A DNA stretch of 40,904 bases from Clostridiales bacterium (GCA_022781505.1 JALETK010000096.1:1-40904), one strand, 5' to 3'; numbered from the stretch's first letter, positions 8,940-16,794 are shown. Notes: generated by a model not told the origin, from the sequence alone. Program-made: numbers and translations.

Positions 8940-8957
8940 TTGTTGCAATATCAACAA
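8940..8957. promoter_or_regulatory. Candidate operator at the start site
   Basis: The inverted repeat TTGTTG-CAATAT-CAACAA begins 5 nt after the -10 box, so it would cover the transcription start. Position and symmetry suggest a repressor site or a small 5' hairpin. No regulator is known. Confidence 0.35.
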
Positions 8958-9035
8958 GAGGATGGGCGGCCGGAGGCGGCGGCCTCACGGCAATTGCGCC
9001 GCGCCTATGGCCTGTCCGGAAAAGGAGAAGAGAAA

Positions 9036-10223
9036 ATGGATCTGTTTGAAAAATGCAATCGACCCAGTCTGGTGGATGAGATCCGGGAGAAGGAGATTTA
9101 TCCCTATTTTCACGCTCTGGAGTCCAGACAGGCGGCTGTGGTGCAGATGGAGGGAAAGCGGCGGATTATGCTGGGCTCCAACAATTACCTGGGCCTCACC
9201 ACGGACCCGGCGGTTATGGAGGCGGGAATTCGGGCCCTGGAAAAATACGGAACAGGCTGCTCCGGCTCCCGGTTTTTGAACGGAACCCTGGAGCTGCATC
9301 TGGAGCTGGAGCAGGAGCTGGCGTCGTTTTTGCACAAGGAGCAGGCGGTTACATTTTCCACAGGCTTCCAGAGCAATCTGGGCATCATCAGCGCCCTGGT
9401 GGGGCTCCATGACTATGTGATCTGCGACCGGGAGAACCATGCCAGCATCTATGACGGCTGCAAGCTGAGCTATGGAAAGATGCTCCGCTACCGCCACAAT
9501 GATATGGAGGATCTGGAGCGGAAGCTGAAGCAGGTGCCGGAGAGCAGCGGCTGCCTGGTGGTGACCGACGGGGTGTTCTCCATGGGCGGAGACATTGCAA
9601 AGCTGCCGGAAATCGTCCGGCTGGCGAAACGGTACGGCGCCCGGGTGATGGTGGACGATGCCCACGGCCTGGGGGTCATCGGAGAGGGCGGCAGAGGCAC
9701 GGCCAGCTACTTCGGCCTGGAGGATGAGGTGGATGTGATTATGGGCACCTTCTCCAAGTCTCTGGCCAGCCTGGGCGGCTATATGGTTGCCAACGCCCGG
9801 GTGGCGGACTATGTGCGGCACAGCTCCCGCCCCTTTATCTTCTCGGCCTCCATTCCCCCTGCCAACTGTGCCACGGCGCTGGAGGCGCTGCGGCAGCTCC
9901 GGAAAAGGCCAGAGCTGGTGGAGCGGCTGGGAGACCTGGCGGCCTATGCCAGAAACGGCCTCGCCCAGCGGGGTATTGCCACCCGCCCTTCGGTCACGCC
10001 CATTGTGCCCATCTATACCTATGACGCATATACCACCCTGCTCCGGGACAAGGAGCTCTTTGAGGCGGGCGTCTATGTCAACCCAGTGCTGCCCCCTGCA
10101 ACCCCGGAGCGGGAGTGCCTCCTCCGGACCAGCTATATGGCCACCCACACAGAGGCGATTCTGGACGAGGCCATGGACATCATTGCCCGGGTCCTCCGGC
10201 CGGAGGGAAGGACAGCCCCCTGA
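9036..10223 (+). CDS. Alpha-oxoamine synthase (KBL/AONS/SPT family), PLP-dependent
   Basis: A 395-residue fold-type I PLP enzyme that condenses an amino acid with an acyl-CoA and loses CO2. Visible features: the substrate loop YGTGCSGSRFLNGTLELH (residues 71-88), H135 in DRENHASIYDG stacking on PLP, DDAHGLGV (207-214), and the PLP lysine K241 in GTFSKSLASLGG. Databases would probably call it glycine C-acetyltransferase, but no threonine dehydrogenase or biotin gene is adjacent. The C-terminal VNPVLPPATP and SYMATHT wording reminds me more of bacterial serine palmitoyltransferase. Specificity is therefore open. The ATG at 9036 is chosen for AAAGGAG at 9021-9027. It is transcribed alone from a near-perfect promoter. 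Confidence 0.85.
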   Translation: MDLFEKCNRPSLVDEIREKEIYPYFHALESRQAAVVQMEGKRRIMLGSNNYLGLTTDPAVMEAGIRALEKYGTGCSGSRFLNGTLELHLELEQELASFLHKEQAVTFSTGFQSNLGIISALVGLHDYVICDRENHASIYDGCKLSYGKMLRYRHNDMEDLERKLKQVPESSGCLVVTDGVFSMGGDIAKLPEIVRLAKRYGARVMVDDAHGLGVIGEGGRGTASYFGLEDEVDVIMGTFSKSLASLGGYMVANARVADYVRHSSRPFIFSASIPPANCATALEALRQLRKRPELVERLGDLAAYARNGLAQRGIATRPSVTPIVPIYTYDAYTTLLRDKELFEAGVYVNPVLPPATPERECLLRTSYMATHTEAILDEAMDIIARVLRPEGRTAP

Positions 10224-10244
10224 GCCATGGGGAAATACAGCGTG

Positions 10245-10290
10245 AACATGCCCACAGAGGAAGGACAGGCCCTTCCTCTGTGGGCATGTT
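10245..10290. terminator. 20-bp perfect hairpin between convergent genes
   Basis: The arm 10245-10264 pairs perfectly with 10271-10290 around ACAGGC. It lies between the convergent synthase and GH13 genes. Neither strand has a T tract after the stem, yet the position suggests shared transcript ends. Confidence 0.6.
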
Positions 10291-10299
10291 GGCTACGGT

Positions 10300-11856
10300 T
10301 TACAGGGGTGCCAGAACGGCAAAGCCCCGGAGGGTCAGGGTGTCGTCCGTGAGCGCCGCGTCCCCCTGGGAGAAGAGGAGGCGGTACTTCCCGTCCAGGT
10401 TCAGGGTCAGTGCCTCTCTGCCGGGATTGACGGCGCATAGGAGCGTGCCCCGCTTGTAGGCGAGAAGACGGTTGCCCGGCTCGGCAAAATAGGGGAGGAA
10501 GGGAGATCTGGCCTGGAGCTCCGGCTGGCTGTGACGCAGGGCGATGAGGCGCCGGGTGTAGTTCAGCAGGGAGTCGGGGTCAGACTCCTGGGCCTCCACC
10601 GTGGGCGCGCCGGGGGCGGGGTCAACGGGCAGGTACAGATCCTCCGCCTTGCCCTGGGAGAAGCCCAGGTTTTCCCCGTTGGTCCACTGCATGGGGCTCC
10701 GGGAGCCGGTGCGGTTGAAGCCGCCCTCCTTGTTGGGGAGCTTGCGGTAGCGCATACCGATCTCATCGCCATAGTACAGGAAGGGAGCGCCGGGCATGGT
10801 GAAGATCAGGCTGTAGGCCAGCTTCAGCTCCTCAGGAGAGAGGTTGAACCGGGGGCGGACGGTGTCATGGTTGCAGGTGATGAAGCACCACAGGCCCTTG
10901 CCCCGGGTCTTGAGGTAGGTGGGGAGGTACTCCGCCAGGAAGGGCAGGGGATCGGCGTCCGTGTCCGCCTTGAAGTAGCTGCTGTCGCCGCCCTCGGGGC
11001 CCTCCTGGCCGATGACGGGATAGTTGCGCATGAGATGGCTGTAGCCGTTGCCGGCCCAGCTCAGGTAGAAGTCCATGTCAAAGCCGCAGTTCAGAGCCTG
11101 CTCCGGGGTGTTCCACTCAGCCACCAGAGCGGCCTCGGGGAACTGGGCGTCCAGCCGCTGCCGGAAGTCCTTGTAGACCTCCTGGGTGTAGGCCCGGTCG
11201 GGGGTGTCGTTTTTCACCAGAGCTCCGGCCATGTCCACCCGGAAGCCGTCGCAGCCCTTCTCCAGCCAGAAGCGCATCACGTCCCAGATGGCCTCCCGGG
11301 TCTCCAGGGTGTGGGCGCTGCCCGCCTGCTGCTGCCAGGGGGCCTTGGGGGTGCCGAAGCCGAAGTTCAGGGCGGGCTGGCACTTGAAGAAGCTGAGAAT
11401 GTAGCAGCCGTCCCGGGGAGCCTCACCGCCTACGAAGGGAATGTCCTCGGGGTGCTCCCAGCAGCTGTTTGTCCAGATGAACCGGTCGGAATACTCGTTG
11501 GGCTCCTCCTTGCTGCTCTCCCGGAACCAGGGGTGCTCCTCGCTGGTGTGGCAGGGCACCAGATCCAGCAGCACCCGGATGCCCCGCTTGTGGGCCTCCT
11601 CAAAGAAGTGAACCAGATCCTCGTTGGTGCCGTAGCGGGGGGCCACCTTCTTGTAATCCCGGACGTCATAGCCCGCGTCCTTGAAGGGAGAGTCGAAGCA
11701 GGGGTTAATCCACAGGGCGTTACAGCCCAGGGACTTCACATAGTCCAGCTTGGCGGTCATGCCGGGAATGTCGCCGATGCCATCGCCGTTGGTGTCAAAA
11801 AAGCTCTGGGGATAAATTTCATAAAATACTGCATCATTCAGCCAGGTTGCAGCCAT
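10300..11856 (-). CDS. GH13 alpha-glucosidase-type glycoside hydrolase
   Basis: A 518-residue cytosolic (no signal peptide) GH13 enzyme, probably cleaving alpha-glucosidic bonds of short malto- or isomalto-oligosaccharides. The start MAATWLNDAVFYEIYPQSFFD is typical of the oligo-1,6-glucosidase/trehalose-synthase branch. Conserved regions are DLVPCHTS (I, residues 98-105), GFRVDMA with nucleophile D208 (II), LVAEW with acid/base E247 (III) and NHD with D331 (IV); GDEIGMRY follows. Region I has Cys102 where most members have Asn. The GTG/ATG-rich upstream extension is rejected: the ATG at 11856 has AAAGGA 10 nt before it. No sugar transporter or regulator is adjacent. Confidence 0.88.
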   Translation of the reverse strand: MAATWLNDAVFYEIYPQSFFDTNGDGIGDIPGMTAKLDYVKSLGCNALWINPCFDSPFKDAGYDVRDYKKVAPRYGTNEDLVHFFEEAHKRGIRVLLDLVPCHTSEEHPWFRESSKEEPNEYSDRFIWTNSCWEHPEDIPFVGGEAPRDGCYILSFFKCQPALNFGFGTPKAPWQQQAGSAHTLETREAIWDVMRFWLEKGCDGFRVDMAGALVKNDTPDRAYTQEVYKDFRQRLDAQFPEAALVAEWNTPEQALNCGFDMDFYLSWAGNGYSHLMRNYPVIGQEGPEGGDSSYFKADTDADPLPFLAEYLPTYLKTRGKGLWCFITCNHDTVRPRFNLSPEELKLAYSLIFTMPGAPFLYYGDEIGMRYRKLPNKEGGFNRTGSRSPMQWTNGENLGFSQGKAEDLYLPVDPAPGAPTVEAQESDPDSLLNYTRRLIALRHSQPELQARSPFLPYFAEPGNRLLAYKRGTLLCAVNPGREALTLNLDGKYRLLFSQGDAALTDDTLTLRGFAVLAPL

Positions 11857-11907
11857 GGGGTATCCATCCTTTATGTATCGATTTTGGGCAAAGGGGCCCA
11901 CAGGGAA

Positions 11908-11936
11908 ATTGTACCACAGGATTTCCCGTTTGTCTC
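11908..11936 (-). promoter_or_regulatory. Possible promoter of the GH13 gene
   Basis: On the minus strand, GAGACA (11931-11936) and TACAAT (11908-11913) are spaced 17 bp apart, 51 nt before the start. Both boxes are imperfect. Confidence 0.35.
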
Positions 11937-11996
11937 CTGTTTTTTTGAGAGAATCGAAAGCCAATTGCCATGAAGCAGCCGCCGCATCCTTCGGCC

Positions 11997-12081
11997 TGTC
12001 ACCCTGAGCCAAAGGGGAAGGCGAGGGTTCCGGCATGGGGCGCGGTGCACGAGATCCTTCGGCTGCGCCTCGGAATGACAG
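11997..12081. repeat. Small inverted-repeat element containing the dispersed 26-bp repeat, copy 2
   Basis: CTGTCACCCTGAG at about 11997 and CTCGGAATGACAG at about 12069-12081 form imperfect terminal inverted repeats of an 85-bp unit. Its right end (12055-12080) is the reverse complement of the repeat at 4117-4142 with two differences. The unit sits in the 328-bp gap between the GH13 and NUDIX genes (11857-12184); apart from two promoters I see nothing else there. It looks like a non-autonomous repeat. Confidence 0.5.
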
Positions 12082-12122
12082 GGGTGGCCCGTCCTGGCCG
12101 GGTGCCGGACCGTGAAATCGTC

Positions 12123-12151
12123 TTGTGTTTTGCGGGGTTTTGTGGTACCAT
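12123..12151 (+). promoter_or_regulatory. Possible promoter of the NUDIX gene
   Basis: TTGTGT (12123-12128) and TACCAT (12146-12151) have a 17-bp spacer, 33 nt before the TTG start. Confidence 0.4.
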
Positions 12152-12184
12152 AGGCGAAGAAAGCTGCGGAAGAAGGAATGTGCC

Positions 12185-12703
12185 TTGGATCTTGTGGATG
12201 TGTACGACGGCCACCGGCGGCTTACGGGCCGGATTCACCGGCGGGGGGACAGGCTGGCCAAGGGAGATTATATCCTGGTGGTCTGCGTCTGGGTCTCCGA
12301 CGGGCGGGGGCGGCTGCTGCTGACCCTCCGGGCGCCGGAGAAGCTGGCCTCTCCCAATGCCTGGGAGAATTCCGGGGGCGCGGCCCTGGCCGGGGAGACC
12401 AGCCGGCAGGCCATCGCCCGGGAGCTCCGGGAGGAAACCGGAATCCTGGCCGGGGAGGATGATTTCCTCCTTTTGGATACGGATAAGACGTCGGACGCTT
12501 TTTATGATTTCTACTTTCTGATTCACCCAACGCCTCTGGAGGAAATTGTCCTGCAGCCCGGGGAGACCAGCGACGCCCGCTGGGTCACCATCCCCCAGCT
12601 TGAGGAGATGATTCACCAAGGGCTTGTGGCGAAGCCCATTGCCCGCCGGTTCCGGCTCCACCGGGAGCGGCTGGAGAAGCTGGTGTGGGCCGGCAGCCAA
12701 TAA
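12185..12703 (+). CDS. NUDIX hydrolase
   Basis: A 172-residue NUDIX hydrolase that would split a nucleoside diphosphate linked to another moiety. The full NUDIX box is present at residues 65-87: G65, E71, then RELREETGI with R79, E80, E83 and E84 binding Mg2+. The N terminus MDLVDVYDGHRRLTGR matches the subfamily that resembles isopentenyl-diphosphate isomerase or YfcD, which usually starts with such a DVYD segment. The TTG at 12185 is chosen because AGAAGGA (12171-12177) lies 7 nt upstream and the homology begins there. Malic enzyme starts 35 nt downstream, perhaps co-transcribed. The substrate cannot be told from sequence. Confidence 0.85.
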   Translation: MDLVDVYDGHRRLTGRIHRRGDRLAKGDYILVVCVWVSDGRGRLLLTLRAPEKLASPNAWENSGGAALAGETSRQAIARELREETGILAGEDDFLLLDTDKTSDAFYDFYFLIHPTPLEEIVLQPGETSDARWVTIPQLEEMIHQGLVAKPIARRFRLHRERLEKLVWAGSQ

Positions 12704-12738
12704 AACTGGCGGGATTCCCGCCCGGGAGGAAAAACAAC

Positions 12739-13911
12739 ATGAATTACGCAGAAGAGTCCCTTCGGCTCCATGAGCAGTGGAAGGGCAAAATCGAGGTGGT
12801 GGCCCGGGTGCCTGTGGCCACCAAGGAGGACCTTTCCCTGGCCTATACTCCGGGGGTGGCCCAGCCCTGTCTGGAGATTCAGAAGGATGTGGAGAAATCC
12901 TATGACCTCACCCGGCGTCACAACCTGTGCGCCGTGATCACCGACGGCTCCGCCGTCCTGGGCCTGGGGGACATCGGCCCCGAGGCGGGAATGCCGGTGA
13001 TGGAGGGCAAGTGCGTTCTCTTCAAAGCCTTCGGGGATGTGGACGCCTTCCCCCTGTGCATCAAAACCAAGGATGTGGACGAGTTTGTAAACGCGGTCTA
13101 TCTGCTCTCCGGCTCCTTTGGGGGCATCAACCTGGAGGATATCTCCGCCCCCCGGTGCTTTGAGATTGAGCGGAAGCTGAAGGAAAAGTGCGATATCCCC
13201 GTGTTCCACGACGATCAGCACGGCACGGCCGTCATCACCCTGGCAGGCCTCACCAACGCCCTGAAGGTGGTGGGGAAGAAAAAGGAGGACGTGAAAATCG
13301 TCACCTCCGGGGCCGGAGCGGCGGCAATCTCCATTGTGAAGCTGCTGCTGTCCGCAGGCTTCCGGAACATTGTCATGACCGACCGCACCGGCGCCATTTA
13401 CGCCGGGCGGGAGAACCTGAACTGGATCAAGGAGGAGATGGCCCAGGTCACCAACCTCCGGAAGGAGCAGGGAAAGCTGGCGGACGTGATTCGGGGCGCG
13501 GATGTGTTCATCGGCGTGTCCGCTCCGGGCACCCTGACCACGGAAATGGTGAGAACCATGAACAAAGACGCCATCGTCTTCGCCTGCGCCAACCCCACCC
13601 CGGAGATCTTCCCCGAGGACGCCAAGGCCGGCGGCGCGGCGGTGGTCTCCACAGGCCGCTCCGACTATCCCAACCAGATCAACAACGTCCTGGCCTTCCC
13701 GGGCATCTTCCGGGGCGCCTTCGACGTGCGGGCCTCGGACATTAACGAGGAGATGAAAATGGCCGCTGCCGCCGCCCTGGCGGCCCTCATCCCGGAGGAG
13801 GAGCTCTGCGCCGACAACATCATCCCCAAGGCCTTTGACCCCCGGGTAGGCCCCGCCGTGGCAAAGGCCGTGGCCCAGGCCGCCAGAGACTCCGGTGTGG
13901 CGAGAATCTGA
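12739..13911 (+). CDS. NAD-dependent malic enzyme (oxaloacetate-decarboxylating)
   Basis: Converts malate to pyruvate and CO2 while reducing NAD(P)+. The 390-residue length fits the short bacterial type without a C-terminal phosphotransacetylase domain. Conserved blocks are the [14 protein letters not shown] substrate region, [21 protein letters not shown], the metal-site wording [10 protein letters not shown] and [11 protein letters not shown], and a Rossmann motif [15 protein letters not shown]. The start at 12739 follows GGGAGGA (12725-12730); the upstream ATG at 12685 lies inside the NUDIX gene. It ends at a strong hairpin. It could supply or drain C4 acids used by the fumarate-reductase-like operon downstream, but that link is only metabolic inference. 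Confidence 0.93.
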   Translation: MNYAEESLRLHEQWKGKIEVVARVPVATKEDLSLAYTPGVAQPCLEIQKDVEKSYDLTRRHNLCAVITDGSAVLGLGDIGPEAGMPVMEGKCVLFKAFGDVDAFPLCIKTKDVDEFVNAVYLLSGSFGGINLEDISAPRCFEIERKLKEKCDIPVFHDDQHGTAVITLAGLTNALKVVGKKKEDVKIVTSGAGAAAISIVKLLLSAGFRNIVMTDRTGAIYAGRENLNWIKEEMAQVTNLRKEQGKLADVIRGADVFIGVSAPGTLTTEMVRTMNKDAIVFACANPTPEIFPEDAKAGGAAVVSTGRSDYPNQINNVLAFPGIFRGAFDVRASDINEEMKMAAAAALAALIPEEELCADNIIPKAFDPRVGPAVAKAVAQAARDSGVARI

Positions 13912-13915
13912 AAAT

Positions 13916-13946
13916 GATCCCGGCATCGAATTTCGATGCCGGGATC
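13916..13946. terminator. Bidirectional hairpin between malic enzyme and the membrane protein
   Basis: A 14-bp perfect stem (GATCCCGGCATCGA) with a 3-nt loop lies between convergent genes. GTTGTAATTTT follows on the plus strand and ATTTTC on the minus strand, so each direction has a short weak T tail. Confidence 0.75.
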
Positions 13947-13955
13947 GTTGTAATT

Positions 13956-16505
13956 TTACACGTTTCTGGGCCAGCCGCTGAGAAGCAGTCCCGGGACGGA
14001 CCAGAGGAGCAGGAACAGGCCCAGGTTTGCCAGGGACATGATGCCCGGGGCGGAGAGGCTGGCCAGGATCCCCATGATGATCATGCCCATGATGCCTCCC
14101 GCCAGGGCCACCAGGGTGCCCCAGCGCACGGCGGTGCACAGGGCCCGGGCTCCGGAGACGGCCAGAGCCACGGCGGGGAACCGGTACTCCTGCAAAAGGA
14201 CGCAGGGCTTGGCCCCGGAGGAGCTCTCCCGCTTGGCAAGCTCTGAGCGAACCGTGAGGGAGGGGAGCTTGACCTTGGCGGTGTTCACCCGGAATTTGGA
14301 GCGGAGGAAGGGCTCGGAGATGATGAAATCCCCCGCCGTCACCACCGGGAGGACCCCCCGGCTGGCGGCCAGGGAACCGAGGCTCTGGGCGGCGCTTCGG
14401 GTGACGCCATAGTGAATGGCGAACACACCGGCTAGGCTGCCGTTGATGGCCACATACACAGCCTGGCTGACCCGGGTGCCCGCGGGCATCTCCACGCCCA
14501 TGGACTGCATGAACTGCAGGGAGCCCACCAGGACGGAGTCCGCGCCAATCTCCGCCCCGGCGCCGCCGGACTCGTACCGGCGGAACTTGGTCAGGGCGTA
14601 GCGTCTGGCGGCGCGAATTTCCATCTGCTCCTGGAACAGGGGCGCCAGCCCACTGCCGGCAGCCTCAATGACCGCTGCCCCGTAGGCCACCACCCGGTCC
14701 GGGGCCTGGCCGCCGTAATATTTGACCCCGTTGAGCTTGATGTTGTCCCGGGGAAACAGATCCTGGTCGGAGACGGGAACCGCCAGCTTGCCGCACAGGC
14801 GGCGGGCGCCGGTCCAGCCGTAGAGGGAGGCGCCCTGCTCCTGCAGGCGGCGGTTCAGGATTGCCCAGGGACGGTACCAGGCCACGGAGCCCAGGAGCGG
14901 CGTCCCGGCCAGGGCAATGGCTGTCCAGTATTGGAGAAAGGTGGGAATGTCCCCACCGCAGGTGAATCCGGCGATCAGGGCGGAGATCAGGAGCACCGCC
15001 GCCCCGTAGAACTCCAGAAGGAGCTGAGGCCCGGCGGCTCTGTCGTTTGCCTGGAGGAACTCGGGCATACTGCCCTTGCCCTTCAGCACACCGGCGGTCT
15101 TTTGATAGAGACCGGGCTCCCGGACCAGGGCGGTCTCGCCGCTGCAGTGCCTGGCCGGGGCCATGGCGTCGCGGGTGCCGGTGCTGCGCAGCAGCAGGCC
15201 CCACAGGGCGCAGGCCAGCAGCAGGCTTACCAGGGGACAGTAGGTGTACCGCAGGGACTGGAAAGCGTAAAAGCTGTCCGCCAGGCTCACCAGGATTTCC
15301 ACGGTTACCAGGGTGTTGAAGCCAAAGCCCGGCTTCAACAGCTGCCGGAGGCCGTCGGACAGGACGTCGTAGGCGGCGCAGGCGCACAGGAGCATCAGAA
15401 GAATCTCTCCCATGACCAGAAGGGACTGGGACTGAAACCGCTCCAGAAGCCCCTGGGAGTGGAAAAAGCCCAGAACCAGGTTGCACAGGGCAAACAGCAG
15501 GCAGACCGCCAGGCGGATGCCCCGGCGCTTTTGCTCCTGACCGGCCTGACGGAACCGGGCTTCCGGCGTCAGAATGGGCTTGGGCGGCTTTTTATCCCCG
15601 GGGGCTTTGGCCCGGCGGGGCGGCTTCCGCCTGTCCTCCGGGAAGGGGACGGCGGGACGGCCAGGCGCTCCGGGCCGGGCTGCCCTTTCCGGGGCGCGTT
15701 CCGGTTCCGCCGTGGGCGGTGCGGAGGGCCCGGCGGGAGGGATCTCCGGGGAAGGGTGTGCGGCCTTTTTGACCGGAGGCTCTTCCCGGTGGAGTTCGTT
15801 TTGCACAGGCTCCAGCCTCCCTTGAGAGGGCGTAGGCTCCGGCTTCGATTCGGGCTTCCGGCGGGGCGGTGTGGACTCCGGTTCCGGTTCGGACCTCCGG
15901 CGGGGTGGCGTGGGCTCCGGCTCCGGTTCGGGCTTCCGGCGGGAAGGACCGGGCTCCGGAGCGGGTTTCAGGCGGGAAATCCCGGCGGCAGCCTTCCGGC
16001 GGGGCGGCTGCTCCGCCTCCGGCGCCGCAGGCTTGCGCTTCCGGGGAGCGGCAGGCTCCTCCCTCCGGGGGGCCGCCTCCCGAACCTGGAATCCGGTGGA
16101 ATGGGCGGAGGCCGGGAAAGCGGGAGAGCCCGCGGGGGCGTCGGGAATTTTGGGCTTTACACCCAGAAGATCCGGGCCGGGAATGGGTTCTTCCTCCCAA
16201 TCCTCATCGGAATCCTGAAGAATAGAGGGTTGTTCCTCCACCATTGGCTGATTTGGAACATGCCGATCCGGAAGATCCTCCACATTGGGCTGATACCGCT
16301 GGGTCTCCGGATCGGCGTCCCGGGTGTGGTGCCGGGGAATCGGCGTCTGGAGCGCGGGGTCCTGGGGAGTCGGCTGCTCCCCGGACGGCTGCGACGCCCC
16401 GAATTCCTGCAGAATATCCTCCAGGGTAAAGCGCTCCTCCTCCTGAGGCGGCTGGGGAGGAGGGGAAAGGGGAGGCGTGCTCTGCTGCTTCTTTCTTTTT
16501 TTCAT
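13956..16505 (-). CDS. Proline-rich membrane protein resembling a degenerate P-type ATPase
   Basis: An 849-residue protein of unknown function. Residues 1 to about 315 are Pro/Glu/Arg-rich and probably disordered; they contain a short FTLEDILQEFG motif near residue 26 and three 13-residue repeats. The rest has about eight membrane helices arranged 4+2+2 with soluble loops, the layout of heavy-metal P-type ATPases. The loop segment GAEIGADSVLVGSLQFMQSMGV plus VYVAINGSLAGVFAI closely resembles the P1B nucleotide-binding domain. The catalytic motifs are lost: LAGTPLLG replaces CPC, VSDQDLFP replaces DKTGTLT, TAGDF replaces TGDN, and no GDGxND is seen. I therefore infer a pseudo-ATPase. The ATG at 16505 is preferred over a TTG at 16514, which is too close to GGAGG. 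Confidence 0.75.
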   Translation of the reverse strand: MKKRKKQQSTPPLSPPPQPPQEEERFTLEDILQEFGASQPSGEQPTPQDPALQTPIPRHHTRDADPETQRYQPNVEDLPDRHVPNQPMVEEQPSILQDSDEDWEEEPIPGPDLLGVKPKIPDAPAGSPAFPASAHSTGFQVREAAPRREEPAAPRKRKPAAPEAEQPPRRKAAAGISRLKPAPEPGPSRRKPEPEPEPTPPRRRSEPEPESTPPRRKPESKPEPTPSQGRLEPVQNELHREEPPVKKAAHPSPEIPPAGPSAPPTAEPERAPERAARPGAPGRPAVPFPEDRRKPPRRAKAPGDKKPPKPILTPEARFRQAGQEQKRRGIRLAVCLLFALCNLVLGFFHSQGLLERFQSQSLLVMGEILLMLLCACAAYDVLSDGLRQLLKPGFGFNTLVTVEILVSLADSFYAFQSLRYTYCPLVSLLLACALWGLLLRSTGTRDAMAPARHCSGETALVREPGLYQKTAGVLKGKGSMPEFLQANDRAAGPQLLLEFYGAAVLLISALIAGFTCGGDIPTFLQYWTAIALAGTPLLGSVAWYRPWAILNRRLQEQGASLYGWTGARRLCGKLAVPVSDQDLFPRDNIKLNGVKYYGGQAPDRVVAYGAAVIEAAGSGLAPLFQEQMEIRAARRYALTKFRRYESGGAGAEIGADSVLVGSLQFMQSMGVEMPAGTRVSQAVYVAINGSLAGVFAIHYGVTRSAAQSLGSLAASRGVLPVVTAGDFIISEPFLRSKFRVNTAKVKLPSLTVRSELAKRESSSGAKPCVLLQEYRFPAVALAVSGARALCTAVRWGTLVALAGGIMGMIIMGILASLSAPGIMSLANLGLFLLLWSVPGLLLSGWPRNV
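15851..15967 (-). repeat. Three tandem 39-bp repeats inside the Pro-rich region
   Basis: Copies at 15851-15889, 15890-15928 and 15929-15967 are closely similar; the third is the most diverged. Each encodes a 13-residue unit of the type EPEPTPPRRR. A divergent fourth copy precedes 15851. In-frame units suggest a length-variable linker. Confidence 0.8.
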
Positions 16506-16526
16506 GCCGGTCAAAACCTCCGTGGG

Positions 16527-16761
16527 GCGTTGTAACTTTTAAAATATTACTTTGGTGCATTGTAGGGGAGGGTCATGACCCTCCCGGAACAAAACGGAAC
16601 CACCCGGGCCTGTTCTGCTCCAGGGCCAAAGGATTCTGCGGATTTGCCAGAGTGCGCTGGGAAAGGAAGTCCCATACTGCGGGAGGGTCATGACCCTCCC
16701 CTACAGTTCATAGAATTGCGGCCCTTAGTTATCTGTAGTCGATTTTTAGAAGTTACAACGC
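16527..16761. mobile_element. Nested inverted-repeat (MITE-like) element
   Basis: The outer ends match as an 18-bp inverted repeat with one mismatch (GCGTTGTAACTT core, 16527-16544 and 16744-16761). Inside, 16561-16585 and 16681-16705 are perfect 25-bp inverted repeats, each containing the perfect palindrome GGGAGGGTCATGACCCTCCC. There is no ORF and no clear target duplication. It fills the gap between rlmB and the P-type-ATPase-like gene and could fold into a large structure when transcribed from either strand. Confidence 0.65.
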
Positions 16762-16794
16762 AGTAGGGCGTGTCAAGGGGCCCTTTGTGAAATC

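Noticed and set aside
15851-15967. The 39-bp repeats as a CRISPR array
   Set aside because: The copies are contiguous with no spacers, are in frame with the coding sequence, and have no cas genes near.
14931-16535. A 534-residue plus-strand frame opposite the pseudo-ATPase
   Set aside because: It is rich in Gly/Arg/Leu repeats caused by the proline-rich coding on the other strand; no ribosome binding site or domain.
16561-16705. The palindromic repeats as a Rho-independent terminator for rlmB
   Set aside because: The stems lie 90 bp or more past the rlmB stop, lack a T tract, and are better explained as an inserted inverted-repeat element.
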